A DNA stretch of 64,000 bases from Alphaproteobacteria bacterium (GCA_024278855.1 JAJRSJ010000007.1:18070-82069); one strand, 5' to 3'; counted from the first letter of the stretch, positions 1 through 8,815 are shown. Notes: generated by a model from the letters alone, not told the origin. Translations and numbers: made by a program.

Positions 1-915
1 GGCAATGCCTGCGGAAGACGGATTGCGACCATAGTTTATACCGAAGGGTACGGCAATAAACGGTATAACCAGTAACAGATAAGCCTTGGCTAGTCGAAGA
101 TGTAATGCAGCATTATTGGCACTGACGGACAGGTTGGGAAACAAGATGCCTGTCCGGTTTTTATACAGCTCCATCGAGGTCAATTCCCGTTCATCACTGC
201 CGCGCGCCCGAAATTGGTTTGCTGTAACCGTACCGGCGATTGCGCTTAGGCCAAAGGCGAGACGCTCCTTAACGGTTTTGTCTTGGGTGATGCGAAAACT
301 GTCCCCATTTTCAAGCTGTAAACCCGGTTGCCCGGTTTTGCCGCGTATGACTAAATTTCCCTTGGCCGCCGTGGTTAAACGTATACCGCCGCCCTTGGTT
401 TTTTCGTAAATAAAAATAGGCCCACCACCAGGCCCCACGTAAAAAGTCGTACCGCCGACCTTGGTAAATTTACCCTCGCGCAAGATGGCTGCAAAAGATT
501 TTTGGGTCACAGAATGCTCAACTTCCCGGTAACCGTACCGGCCCACGGGCTGCATATATCCCTCAAGAACCAATGTAAAACCAGCCAGGACAATAGAGAT
601 CAAAATAAACGGTTTGGTCATGTGAAACAAAGAAATACCAGCCCCGAATGCCGAGGTGAGTTCGGAGGTACGCGATAAACGGTCAATGGTGATCAATGTC
701 CCCAGCATCAAAGCCATAGGGATTGCGATCCCCAGATAGTGGGGCAAGAGGCTGACCACCATTTGTGTCGCATCGCCTGCCGGACGTGTTGACGACGCCA
801 CAACTTCAAAAATACGCAGCAGGCGTTCCAACAGCAAAACCGCAAGCGCAAACAAGACAAGTCCGCCAATGACCCTAAGTGCGCCGCGCAGTATATATTG
901 ATTTAATTGTCCCAA
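1..915 (-). CDS. lptF: LptF/LptG-family LPS export permease, partial (C-terminus beyond window)
   Basis: This reads as 305 codons from a TTG at 915 and is still open at base 1, so the C-terminal part lies outside the window. The product starts with an amphipathic segment and a membrane helix (about residues 10-28). It then has the paired helices typical of YjgP/YjgQ permeases, including PHYLGIAIPMALMLGTL near residue 55, followed by a periplasmic beta-rich domain (about residues 125-250) and a returning helix near LLLVIPFIAVPFG. LptF and LptG form the inner-membrane part of the LptB2FG ABC transporter that lifts lipopolysaccharide toward the outer membrane. LptF rather than LptG is an inference, because no upstream partner is present and lptF usually comes first. 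The TTG is chosen because an AGGA lies about six bases upstream and an in-frame stop lies at 931-933. The gene is divergent from the lipid operon beginning at 1166. Confidence 0.85.
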   Translation of the reverse strand, partial: MGQLNQYILRGALRVIGGLVLFALAVLLLERLLRIFEVVASSTRPAGDATQMVVSLLPHYLGIAIPMALMLGTLITIDRLSRTSELTSAFGAGISLFHMTKPFILISIVLAGFTLVLEGYMQPVGRYGYREVEHSVTQKSFAAILREGKFTKVGGTTFYVGPGGGPIFIYEKTKGGGIRLTTAAKGNLVIRGKTGQPGLQLENGDSFRITQDKTVKERLAFGLSAIAGTVTANQFRARGSDERELTSMELYKNRTGILFPNLSVSANNAALHLRLAKAYLLLVIPFIAVPFGINYGRNPSSAGIA

Positions 916-1165
916 AACTGTCCTAAACCTTTACAGCGATTGACCCTTACCATCTGGCTTATATATCATAATTTTTATAGCCGTGGTTTGGTTAGATTTA
1001 ACTGTATTTGTTTTATATGAGGAACACAAAATTTCGCAACACATTCCTGTCAGATAATGAAATGCTTCAGGCCTAATATTAGTCTTGAATTTGTTGGTTT
1101 AAAACCGCAAAAGAAATCTATAAAACGATGAAATAATATAAAAAGCGCAAACTAGCGAGGCAATA

Positions 1166-2317
1166 GTGCAAGCACAAAAAATTTCTATTGTTCCTGTAAT
1201 GGATAAAGCCGGGCGCAAACAATTTTTAAATTTTCCATATGAGTTGTACCGGGGAGAGCCACATTGGCGGGCACCTTTGCGCTTTGAGCGTGCGGTGCAA
1301 ATCAATCCCAAAAAAAACCCGGCTCTGGACGGTCTTGAAACACAATTGTTTTTAGCGGTGAGCGGCGGGGAAATTGTTGGCCGCATCGCGGCAATTATCA
1401 ACCCCCATCATCTGGAAATTCATAAGGATGCGACGGGGCATTTCGGATTTTTGGATAGCCGTGATGACCCCAAAATCATCAAAGCCTTGATCGCCGCGGC
1501 GCGGCGTTGGCTAAAAGAACGCGGCATGGGCCGCATTGTTGGCCCGTTGAGCTTTAGCATCAATGAGGAGGTTGGGTTGCTCATCAACGGCTTTGATACA
1601 CCGCCCGTATTGATGATGCCTTATGGCCGTCCTGATTACCAATCCAGCATCGAAGCTTTAGGTTTTACCAAGGCCGTAGATATGCACGCCTATTGGACCG
1701 ATATGCACGCCGGCTATCCGCGTCCAAAAATTGTCACGACCATGGTGAATTATGTAGAGAAAGACCCAAATATCACCGTGCGGCCAATGGATAAATCCAA
1801 TTTTTTGCAAGAAGTACAAATGGCCATGGGCATCTTTAATGATGCCTGGTCGGACAATTGGGGGTTTGTGCCGTTTTCAGATGTGCAGATTAAACATATG
1901 GCAAATGAGCTTAAACCTTTGTTATTCCCGGATTTTTTCTGGGTTTGTGAATATAAAGGCGAACCGGCGGCGTTTATTTTGATGATTCCTAACCTTAATG
2001 AGGCACTGGCGGGGCTTGACGGAAAGCTTTTGCCTTTTGGTTGGGCTAAATTGCTGTACCGTTTGAAGATAAAAGGTTTAAAAACTGCCCGTATTCCGCT
2101 CATGGGGGTGCGCAGAGAGTTTCAACGCAAGCGTAGCGGGCTGGCAATGGCGGCATATCTAAGCGAAAAAGTGTTCGAAAAGGCCCGTAATCGCGGCTTT
2201 ACCCATGTAGAAATGGGCTGGATTTTAGAGGATAATAAAAGCATGATCCGCATTATCGAGCAGGCGCAAGGGACGGCCTATAAAACCTACCGCATGTACG
2301 AAAAGCCGATCTCGTGA
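1166..2317 (+). CDS. GNAT-fold acyltransferase-like protein, candidate bacterial ceramide synthase relative
   Basis: 383 residues from a GTG start with GAGG five bases upstream. The protein looks like the large GNAT-like family often annotated as N-acetyltransferase or, wrongly, dATP pyrophosphohydrolase. Features seen include GRIVGPLSFSINEEVGLLI near residue 125, the FDTPPVLMMPYGRPDY segment just after, and a C-terminal GNAT-type region ending in NKSMIRIIEQAQGTAYKTYRMY. As I recall, the Caulobacter bacterial ceramide synthase (bCerS) belongs to this kind of family, so N-acylation of a sphingoid base is one possible role. No serine palmitoyltransferase or ceramide reductase gene is in the window, so the substrate stays open. 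It overlaps the next gene by four bases (GTGA) and heads an operon of lipid- and envelope-type genes. The fold assignment is fairly firm; the ceramide link is inference. Confidence 0.7.
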   Translation: MQAQKISIVPVMDKAGRKQFLNFPYELYRGEPHWRAPLRFERAVQINPKKNPALDGLETQLFLAVSGGEIVGRIAAIINPHHLEIHKDATGHFGFLDSRDDPKIIKALIAAARRWLKERGMGRIVGPLSFSINEEVGLLINGFDTPPVLMMPYGRPDYQSSIEALGFTKAVDMHAYWTDMHAGYPRPKIVTTMVNYVEKDPNITVRPMDKSNFLQEVQMAMGIFNDAWSDNWGFVPFSDVQIKHMANELKPLLFPDFFWVCEYKGEPAAFILMIPNLNEALAGLDGKLLPFGWAKLLYRLKIKGLKTARIPLMGVRREFQRKRSGLAMAAYLSEKVFEKARNRGFTHVEMGWILEDNKSMIRIIEQAQGTAYKTYRMYEKPIS

Positions 2318-3090
2318 GCGAGAATGTATGTGTCCTGATTTTGGCTGGTCAGCGCGCCAATAAAAACGGGGAAAGAGTTGTAGACCCGTTGCTCGCCGGC
2401 ACAGGGGTTTCCTGGAAAGCTTTGCTGCCTATTCGCGGCAAACCCATGGTCGGTTATGTTTTGGCAGCACTGGATGCCAGCAAAACTGTTTCGCGGCCCT
2501 ATTGGATTAGCGGTCTTGATAAAGACCTGATTGACCAAAGCCTTAATCAGTCCCCATCTGAAGGTGGGCCGGCCAGTAGTGTTGTTGTTGCCGCCAAAGC
2601 GGGGCTGCCCTATCCGTTCATGGTGACCACGTGTGATCATCCTTTGTTAAGTTCGGATATGGTCGAGTATTTTTTGCAAGAAAGCCAAGCTAGCGGCGCA
2701 GATTTTACCTTAGGCTTGGCGACGAAAGACATCATCCACCCCGCTTATCCCAATGTCAAACGGACTTATTTGAAGTTTAAAAATCAACATGTGTCGGGAT
2801 GTAATTTATTTTATGTGCGCAATGAAAAAGGGCTGGAAGCGATCAAGTTTTGGCGCGCCGCTCAACATGATCGTAAACGCCCGCTCAGATTGGCCCGCCG
2901 GCTCGGCTTTGGCATGTTGCTTAAATATTTATCGGGTGGTTTAACGTTGGAAAAAGCTTTCGAACATGCTTCTAAATCATTGAGAATAGACGCTAAAGCT
3001 ATACTTTTGCCTTTTGCTGAAGCTGCCATAGACGTGGATAAACCGTCCGATCTTGTACTGGTAAAAGAGATTTTGAACGGTCATAAATGA
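2314..3090 (+). CDS. MobA-like NTP transferase domain protein
   Basis: 258 residues starting at a GTG that overlaps the stop of the upstream gene, which suggests translational coupling. The N-terminus carries a nucleotidyltransferase-type nucleotide-binding loop (LILAGQRANKNGERV) followed by a lysine in WKALLPIRGKPMVGYVL, as in MobA/IspD-like enzymes. A TTCDHPLLSSDMV motif near residue 110 supplies the Asp expected to bind metal. Proteins of this class make CDP- or GDP-activated small molecules. In this operon, an activated head group for a lipid would fit, but the substrate cannot be told from sequence. The spacing to neighbours (four-base overlaps on both sides) argues that it acts with the acyltransferase and flippase. 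Confidence 0.75.
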   Translation: MSENVCVLILAGQRANKNGERVVDPLLAGTGVSWKALLPIRGKPMVGYVLAALDASKTVSRPYWISGLDKDLIDQSLNQSPSEGGPASSVVVAAKAGLPYPFMVTTCDHPLLSSDMVEYFLQESQASGADFTLGLATKDIIHPAYPNVKRTYLKFKNQHVSGCNLFYVRNEKGLEAIKFWRAAQHDRKRPLRLARRLGFGMLLKYLSGGLTLEKAFEHASKSLRIDAKAILLPFAEAAIDVDKPSDLVLVKEILNGHK

Positions 3091-4445
3091 GCCAGGATTT
3101 GCGCATTGCTGAAAAGGGTACGGTCGGGCGACGGGTCGCCGCAAATACCGGCTTGATGGTTGGGGCAAAGGCGTTGGCTGCTTTAATCGGTCTGGCGTCC
3201 CTGATTATAGCAACGCAAACTTTGCCAATAGCGTCCGTCGGCATTATTTTATTCTTACACGCTTATATGCTGTTTTTTGCGGAAGTTGCGACATTCCAGT
3301 CCTGGCAAGCGGTCATAAAGTTCGGCGCCCAGGATGTAGAAGCCGGCAACAAAACCGCTTTATGCCGGCTCTTGCGGTTTTGTATTGCTTTGGATTTTGT
3401 CGGGGCAATGGTCGCATTTGTCCTGGCCGTCGCCGGATTATATGCTCTCCATATGCTCTTGCCCTTATTGCCATCATTTACGGGGCAAAATGATTTGCTA
3501 AATGCACATCAGATCACACAATACGGCATTGCCTATTGCTTGTTGGTGCTTGTGCACCAAGGGGGGGCATCGACAGGTCTATTTCGCTTGTTTGACAAAT
3601 TCAAGCCTCTAGCTTTGCAAATTTTAGTTATGCCGGTCGCAAGATTGATAGGTGTGGTCGTGGCTGCGGTTTACGGGGCAGGGCTCGAAGGTTTTTTGGT
3701 GGCGTGGTTTGTTGGCTCGTTTTTTGGGTATTTGGCTCTGCCTGTATTTGCGGTGTTTGAGCTTAAATCCCGCAATTTACTTCACACCGTATTTAGCCAA
3801 TGGCCCAGACTTAAAACCCGACATAAAGGCATGTGGCCATTTGTCTGGAAAGCTAATATTGATGCATCTTTGGCCACGGGAACCACCCATTTACCGCTAT
3901 TGTTGGTAATGCCCATTTTCGGGCCTGCATTTGTAGGTGTCTTCAAAGTGGCTGAGGAAATCGCCCGCTTGCTGTCCGAAGCCGTTTTGTTGTTAGACAG
4001 GGTGATTTACCCGGAATATGCCCGCATGATGGTGCGCGGGCAAGGCGGGCATATTTGGCGGATCGTCCTGAAAACCGGTGTCATCATGCTTGCATTTGGA
4101 TTGGCATTATCGGCGCTTGTTTTGCTGGTTGGGCCTTATTTGATACCTTTGGTTTTTGGCCCAGACTATTTGGACGCCGTAGCCTTGTCGGTTCTTCTGG
4201 TGTTGGCGGCGACTTTAATGGGGGTTTCGGCCCCGCTTTACCCCGTTTTTTTCGCCGCAGGACATCCAGGGCGGGCCATATTTGCCAGGCTCGGCGGTTT
4301 GGTTTTATATGTGGTTTTAGTGTTTACTTTAAGCCAGTGGCTTGGCAAAACCGGGCCAGGTTGGGCGGCTATCGGGGGTAATTTATTGGCGGTCATCTTG
4401 GCGGTCTGGTTGGCAAAAAAAACCTTGGAAGCAAAACATGACTAA
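3087..4445 (+). CDS. MOP-superfamily lipid/polysaccharide flippase
   Basis: 452 residues, very hydrophobic, with about 12-14 predicted membrane segments. It begins with a basic cytoplasmic tail and GLMVGAKALAALIGLASLIIAT as the first helix. The pattern of paired helices, the length, and the segment with PIFGPAFVGVFKVAEEIARL near residue 275 fit the Wzx/MurJ/MATE-like (MOP) superfamily. Such proteins move lipid-linked intermediates across the inner membrane. It starts in an ATGA overlap with the nucleotidyltransferase gene and ends eight bases into the phosphatase gene. The operon context suggests that it flips the lipid made by the other products; this is inference. Confidence 0.8.
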   Translation: MSQDLRIAEKGTVGRRVAANTGLMVGAKALAALIGLASLIIATQTLPIASVGIILFLHAYMLFFAEVATFQSWQAVIKFGAQDVEAGNKTALCRLLRFCIALDFVGAMVAFVLAVAGLYALHMLLPLLPSFTGQNDLLNAHQITQYGIAYCLLVLVHQGGASTGLFRLFDKFKPLALQILVMPVARLIGVVVAAVYGAGLEGFLVAWFVGSFFGYLALPVFAVFELKSRNLLHTVFSQWPRLKTRHKGMWPFVWKANIDASLATGTTHLPLLLVMPIFGPAFVGVFKVAEEIARLLSEAVLLLDRVIYPEYARMMVRGQGGHIWRIVLKTGVIMLAFGLALSALVLLVGPYLIPLVFGPDYLDAVALSVLLVLAATLMGVSAPLYPVFFAAGHPGRAIFARLGGLVLYVVLVFTLSQWLGKTGPGWAAIGGNLLAVILAVWLAKKTLEAKHD

Positions 4446-5157
4446 ACAACGCATAGCCATATTCGATCTGGACGAGACCTTGACTAAAAAGGGGACATGG
4501 GGACGATTTGTTACTGGCACTTTACGGGGCAAACCTTTGAAATGGATACCGTTTCTAACATCGAGCCTGTTCTCGCAAGCCCGCTATATGTTGCGTTTTG
4601 GTCCCCGTGAACATGTGAAAGAAAACATGATGCGCTGGACTTTGTCCGGTAAAACGCGTAGCGAACTGGAAGCTCTTGCGGCAGATTTTGCTGACAGGGA
4701 GGTTAATGAGGGGCTGCGTTTGCGCGCAAAAACCATGATTGAGCAACACCGGGCCAATGGTGACCGTATCATAATTGCCAGCGCCGCCGTTGATTTGGTC
4801 GTCGGTCCGATTGCGCACAGGCTTGATATTAGCGAGATTGTCTGTACGAAAATGGCATATCTTGCAGATGATAGATTGTCTGGGAAATTAGGCGGCATGA
4901 ATTGTTACGGGGCCAATAAATTACTTATGGTGAGGGCGTATTTGGAGCAGGAGGCGAAATTTAAACGCGGGCAAGCCCATATCACAATGTATTCAGACAG
5001 TCGTTCTGACCTTGATATAATGCGTTGGGCTGATGTAGGTATAGCGGTAAACCCGAGCCCGCGCCTTGCGGCGGTAACGGAAAAATATGGGTTTGAGGTT
5101 CAGGACTGGAACCAAGAAACAGACCAAGAAGCAGGCCAAGAAGCAAATAAGGACTAA
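4438..5157 (+). CDS. HAD-IB family phosphatase (PgpC/SerB-like)
   Basis: 239 residues from the ATG at 4438. This start is chosen because the HAD motif I, FDLDETLT, then sits at the expected N-terminal position; a longer reading frame would add an unconserved extension inside the flippase gene. Motif II is the serine in IIIASAAVD, a lysine follows in GANKLLMV, and motif III is YSDSRSDLDIM with its paired acidic residues. The cap region contains hydrophobic stretches (LKWIPFLTSSLFS) like those of membrane-associated phosphatidylglycerophosphate phosphatase C. Dephosphorylation of a lipid phosphate is therefore likely, with the exact substrate unknown. It overlaps the flippase gene by eight bases and is two bases from the next gene. 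Confidence 0.8.
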   Translation: MTKQRIAIFDLDETLTKKGTWGRFVTGTLRGKPLKWIPFLTSSLFSQARYMLRFGPREHVKENMMRWTLSGKTRSELEALAADFADREVNEGLRLRAKTMIEQHRANGDRIIIASAAVDLVVGPIAHRLDISEIVCTKMAYLADDRLSGKLGGMNCYGANKLLMVRAYLEQEAKFKRGQAHITMYSDSRSDLDIMRWADVGIAVNPSPRLAAVTEKYGFEVQDWNQETDQEAGQEANKD

Positions 5158-5159
5158 TT

Positions 5160-6380
5160 ATGCGCATGTTAAAAACCATGATGAAGCGCTTTGTCAAAAT
5201 CGGCAAATTGACAATAATAGACCTAGACGGTGAGGCCCATGAATTTGGCCCCGGCGGCGTGCCGACGGTTTGTATTAAATTACACGAGAAAAAACTTTAC
5301 ATGGATCTGTTCCTCAACCCCGAACTTAGAGCCGGCGAGGCCTATATGGACGGCAGTTTGACGGTTGAACAAGGCACAATCCGGGATTTCCTGACGCTGT
5401 TTGCGATCAATGCAGACAATTTGCGCGCCCACCCTTTGCAAAAATCCATCCGGAAATATTACAAGCGGGTCAAACGTTTTCACCAGAGAAATTTTAAAAA
5501 AGCCGCCAAGTCCAATGTGCAGCACCATTATGATTTGTCCAACGGTTTTTATAAACTGTTCCTGGACGACGATATGCAATATTCTTGCGCCTATTTTGAG
5601 CGTGAAGATATGACACTTGCAGAAGCGCAATTGGCCAAAAAACGCCATATTGCCGCCAAGCTCGATTTAAAGCCGGGCCAAAAAGTGCTTGATATTGGCT
5701 GTGGCTGGGGCGGAATGGCTATATATCTGGCGCAAAATTTTGATGTCCATGTCACGGGTGTCACCCTGTCTACCCAACAACACAAATTGGCTATTGAGCG
5801 AGTTGTCAAAGCGGGGTTGACGGGCAAGGTCGATATTTTGCTGCAAGATTACCGCGATTTGCCCGGGCCGTTTGACCGGATTGTTTCGGTCGGCATGTTC
5901 GAACATGTTGGCACGCCGCAATTTAGCGAGTTTTTTAATAAAGTGCATGATCTGCTCACGGATGACGGGGCTATGTTGCTGCATTCTATCGGGCGCAGGG
6001 GCGGGCCTGGGTCTACGGCGCGCTGGATCCGAAAATATATATTCCCCGGCGGTTACTCTCCGGCCTTGTCCGAAACCATAGCCGTGGTCGAGCAGTCCGG
6101 GCTTTGGATTACGGATATGGAAATTTTGCGCCTGCATTATGCCAAAACCCTCCGGCAATGGGATAGGAATTTCCAAGCCAACCGCGACAAAGTGTCCTCT
6201 ATGATGGACGAGAAGTTTTGTCGTATGTGGGAGTTCTATTTAATCATCAGCGAGCTTTCCTTTATTTACGGCAAAAACATGAATTTTCAAATGCAATTGA
6301 CCAAGGATCGAAACGCATTGCCCATAACCAGAGATTATATGGGCAAGGTGGAAGCGAAGCTGAGACGCAGGAAAAATTGA
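5160..6380 (+). CDS. cfa: Cyclopropane-fatty-acyl-phospholipid synthase family methyltransferase
   Basis: 406 residues. The SAM-binding motif VLDIGCGWGGMA is at about residues 175-187. It is preceded by QHHYDLSNGFYKLFLDDDMQYSCAYF, the classic substrate-side motif of CFA synthases, and followed by MFEHVG and GMLLHS-like segments. The family transfers a methylene group from S-adenosylmethionine onto the double bond of an acyl chain in membrane phospholipid. A CFA-like protein inside a flippase/phosphatase operon may act on a special lipid rather than bulk phospholipid; that is inference. It starts two bases after the phosphatase stop; a second ATG two codons in is also possible. Confidence 0.88.
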   Translation: MRMLKTMMKRFVKIGKLTIIDLDGEAHEFGPGGVPTVCIKLHEKKLYMDLFLNPELRAGEAYMDGSLTVEQGTIRDFLTLFAINADNLRAHPLQKSIRKYYKRVKRFHQRNFKKAAKSNVQHHYDLSNGFYKLFLDDDMQYSCAYFEREDMTLAEAQLAKKRHIAAKLDLKPGQKVLDIGCGWGGMAIYLAQNFDVHVTGVTLSTQQHKLAIERVVKAGLTGKVDILLQDYRDLPGPFDRIVSVGMFEHVGTPQFSEFFNKVHDLLTDDGAMLLHSIGRRGGPGSTARWIRKYIFPGGYSPALSETIAVVEQSGLWITDMEILRLHYAKTLRQWDRNFQANRDKVSSMMDEKFCRMWEFYLIISELSFIYGKNMNFQMQLTKDRNALPITRDYMGKVEAKLRRRKN

Positions 6381-6387
6381 GGGTAAT

Positions 6388-7218
6388 ATGGCTAATGTTG
6401 AAAATATTCAAGCGAACGAAATTCCTGCACCTGAGCGCCCGAAATCCATTTCCAGCCCGCGCCGCCGTTTCATCAAAAAGCTTGGCAAGAAACTCCTGCA
6501 AACGGTTTCGCGCATCCAAACCAAACAATCTCTGGTGCCAACCACACCGTTTATTGATATTGAGCATTTTGAATTTCTGCCCCAGTTCGCCGACAATTGG
6601 GAGATTGTTCGAGATGAAGCCCTTGAGGTTTTGAAATACCGGGACGACATTCCCGGTTTTGAAGATGTTTCGCCGGACCAATACCGGATCGCCAAGAAAA
6701 ACCAGTGGAAAACCTTTGTCTTGCACGGTTTTGGCACCCGGCTTGAGAAAAATGCCAAATTGGCTCCCTTTACGACTAAAATGCTGGAAACCATTCCGAA
6801 TTTGCAAACATCATGGTTCTCTATTTTAGCCCCCGGCTACCATATTCCGGCCCATAAAGGTGTAACCAAAGGCATTGTGCGTGGCCACCTCGGGCTGATT
6901 ATTCCGAAAGATAATGAAAAATGCCGCATCCGTGTCCATGACCAGATAAAACCTTGGCATGAGGGTAGTTTGTTTGTCCTAGACGATACTTATGAACACG
7001 AGGTTTGGAATGATACGGACGAAGAGCGGGTCATTCTTTTGTTTGATTGGGACCGACCCATGAAATTTTGGGGACGTTTTCTCAACGGGCTGATGATGCG
7101 TTTGATGAAAATGACCGCCTATTACCAAGACCCCAAGAAAAACCTGGAAAACGCCGAAGCCCGCATGGAGGCGGCTATTAAACGTGCCGATGCCAATTTG
7201 GAGAAAATGTCGGATTAA
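6388..7218 (+). CDS. Aspartyl/asparaginyl beta-hydroxylase family (LpxO-like) dioxygenase
   Basis: 276 residues. The central region is an Fe(II)/2-oxoglutarate dioxygenase of the aspartyl/asparaginyl beta-hydroxylase family. It has YHIPAHKG with His152 and His156, a conserved RGHLGL (Arg165, His167), and a late YEHEVWND with His204 followed by Arg214, the likely 2-oxoglutarate contact. LpxO, the best known bacterial member, adds a 2-hydroxyl group to a lipid A acyl chain at the cytoplasmic membrane. The basic N-terminal segment (RRRFIKKLGKKLL) and a late hydrophobic patch fit membrane association. It is seven bases after the cfa-like gene, so it is probably the last gene of this lipid operon. 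Hydroxylation of an acyl chain of lipid A or of a ceramide-like lipid are both possible. Confidence 0.8.
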   Translation: MANVENIQANEIPAPERPKSISSPRRRFIKKLGKKLLQTVSRIQTKQSLVPTTPFIDIEHFEFLPQFADNWEIVRDEALEVLKYRDDIPGFEDVSPDQYRIAKKNQWKTFVLHGFGTRLEKNAKLAPFTTKMLETIPNLQTSWFSILAPGYHIPAHKGVTKGIVRGHLGLIIPKDNEKCRIRVHDQIKPWHEGSLFVLDDTYEHEVWNDTDEERVILLFDWDRPMKFWGRFLNGLMMRLMKMTAYYQDPKKNLENAEARMEAAIKRADANLEKMSD

Positions 7219-7296
7219 AAGCCTTCACAGATTTGTGTGTTGCAAGTGATGGCGAAATCGCCAGTCTAAATCGCAGTTGGTAAAATGGAGGTTTAA

Positions 7297-7842
7297 ATGG
7301 TTGGCATGGTTTCAAGGTTTAGGTCTGGGTTGGCCGCAATAGTGTTGGTCAGTGCATTTATTACGCCCGGAGTAGTTTTAACCGCAAATGCAGGGCAGCC
7401 AATGCATAATCTTTCAGGATATCCTGTTTATGACACTGGACGATTTATAAATACCGAATATCATTATAAGCGCGGCGTAAAGCATTTTGAAGCGCGTGAT
7501 TATACCAAAGCTTACAAATCGTTTTATCAGGTTTTATTGGAAAAACCCCAAGACGCGAACACGAATTATTATATGGCGCGTGTAATGGCTATGCGCGGCA
7601 ATCATAGGGGGGCCATAAGTAAGTATAAACAGGCTCTGAGATACTATACAAACTCACCTATCTTGCTTGCAGGCCTTGGCAATTCTTATGTAAAATCAAA
7701 CCAACAACTTAAAGCTCGCAACATTATGGCAAAATTGGACAACATGTCGAATGATTGCAATAATACATGCGAAGATGCCCCGCAAATTGCAGTGTCGCTA
7801 CATATTGTTGCATTGTCATTGTTTCCTGAGCCCACTACCTAG
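7297..7842 (+). CDS. Exported TPR-repeat protein
   Basis: 181 residues. The N-terminus has a signal peptide (basic residues, LAAIVLVSAFITPGVVL, then an ANA-type cleavage site near residue 32). Two or more tetratricopeptide repeats follow: HYKRGVKHFEARDYTKAYKSF, NTNYYMARVMAMRGNHRGAI and PILLAGLGNSYVKSNQQLKA. It is likely a periplasmic scaffolding protein. The C-terminus has a closely spaced cysteine pair (CNNTC). A GGAGG lies just upstream of the start. No specific function can be assigned. It is about 80 bases after the hydroxylase gene, so it may have its own promoter. Confidence 0.7.
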   Translation: MVGMVSRFRSGLAAIVLVSAFITPGVVLTANAGQPMHNLSGYPVYDTGRFINTEYHYKRGVKHFEARDYTKAYKSFYQVLLEKPQDANTNYYMARVMAMRGNHRGAISKYKQALRYYTNSPILLAGLGNSYVKSNQQLKARNIMAKLDNMSNDCNNTCEDAPQIAVSLHIVALSLFPEPTT

Positions 7843-7875
7843 TTGGGTGAAAACGCAAACACAGTAAATCGCAAC

Positions 7876-8499
7876 TTAATGCCGTCTTAGTGACATGACC
7901 GCTTTGGCTAATGGTATTGGCGTTTCGGTTACGAATTTCGCGTCTACTGCGGAATGGTTGGGCAGGGCCTCAAGTCGGGTTGGTTCTGATTGCCAGCGGC
8001 GCAGGATGATTTTACCGTCTAGCTCAAATAAGTAACATTTACCGTCCTCCAACTCGCCAAAACCATTATCAAATATAATGGCAGCGCCTATGGGGAAATA
8101 AGCTGCCATATTTGGATCATTGGCAATGAGGGCAAATGGTTGATGGGCATTGAGAGACAAGGCGACATAATCCCGTGCGCCGGAAAGCGTCAGAACGCCA
8201 CCTTTAATATTTTGCTTGCTCGGCCAAGGTGAAAGCGGAATATGGTGTATTTGTCTCGCCAAGTAGGTCTTGGGCGTATGTTCGCTGTTCACCTGCATAT
8301 CCTCGCCGACCCTGATCCAGTTGGAAGATTTGCTCAGAATGCCGGCAAGGCGATCTAGGGCATTTTGGCGCGGGACATGGGAATCGTTTTCCCAATTGGC
8401 GACAGTCGGTTGGCTGACTTTGGCGGCTTGTGCCAGTTCAACTTGAGAAAACCCTTGTCCAAGCCTAGCTTGCCTGATGCGTTCACCGATAGAATCCAT
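7876..8499 (-). CDS. XRE-family repressor with degenerate S24 (LexA/CI-like) C-terminal domain
   Basis: 207 residues from the ATG at 8499, chosen because AGGAG lies seven bases upstream and the protein then begins directly with the helix-turn-helix region. Residues about 5-60 form a lambda-repressor-like HTH (FSQVELAQAAKVSQPTVANW). Residues about 115-207 resemble the S24 peptidase fold. The nucleophile region, normally GDSM, reads ANDPNM here, and the lysine region reads IILRRW, so both the serine and the lysine of the self-cleavage dyad seem to be missing. It is therefore probably a non-cleavable transcription factor rather than an SOS-type switch. No phage genes accompany it. Confidence 0.75.
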   Translation of the reverse strand: MDSIGERIRQARLGQGFSQVELAQAAKVSQPTVANWENDSHVPRQNALDRLAGILSKSSNWIRVGEDMQVNSEHTPKTYLARQIHHIPLSPWPSKQNIKGGVLTLSGARDYVALSLNAHQPFALIANDPNMAAYFPIGAAIIFDNGFGELEDGKCYLFELDGKIILRRWQSEPTRLEALPNHSAVDAKFVTETPIPLAKAVMSLRRH

Positions 8500-8574
8500 G
8501 CCTTGCTCCTGTTGTTTGAATATGCATATAAGATAAACAAATAAAAAGTCCACATATATTTAATGAAAGCAAAT

Positions 8575-8612
8575 AGTCGTGCTGCCGAAAAAGTGCAGTA
8601 AAGCGCACGACT
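8575..8612. promoter_or_regulatory. Inverted repeat upstream of the XRE regulator, candidate operator
   Basis: The arms AGTCGTGC (8575-8582) and GCACGACT (8605-8612) are perfect inverted repeats 22 bases apart. A smaller CTGC/GCAG pair lies inside them. The element is about 75 bases upstream of the XRE regulator start. Autoregulation by the HTH protein is a reasonable guess but nothing in the sequence proves it. The rest of the 8500-8815 interval is AT-rich and shows no further gene. Confidence 0.35.
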
Positions 8613-8815
8613 TTCTAAAAAATAGGTAATGTTAGTGTGGAAAATTTATATCTGAACCTAAGGTGAACAATATCAGGCATTAGAGTCTTACAAAAAAGAT
8701 ATAATTATTACTAATAAATACCTTGCATAACTAATAATCGTTAACTATATGGTGGGTGTCGAGGGACACGAACCCCCATGCTTCAGGGACGGAGCATCAA
8801 GACTATGAGGATTTT

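Noticed and set aside
8751..8790. Minus-strand sequence resembling the T-arm and CCA end of a tRNA
   Set aside because: A GGGGG-loop-CCCTC stem and ACCA occur, but the loop lacks the conserved A, and no matching acceptor 5' strand, anticodon arm or D-arm is found nearby. Probably chance.
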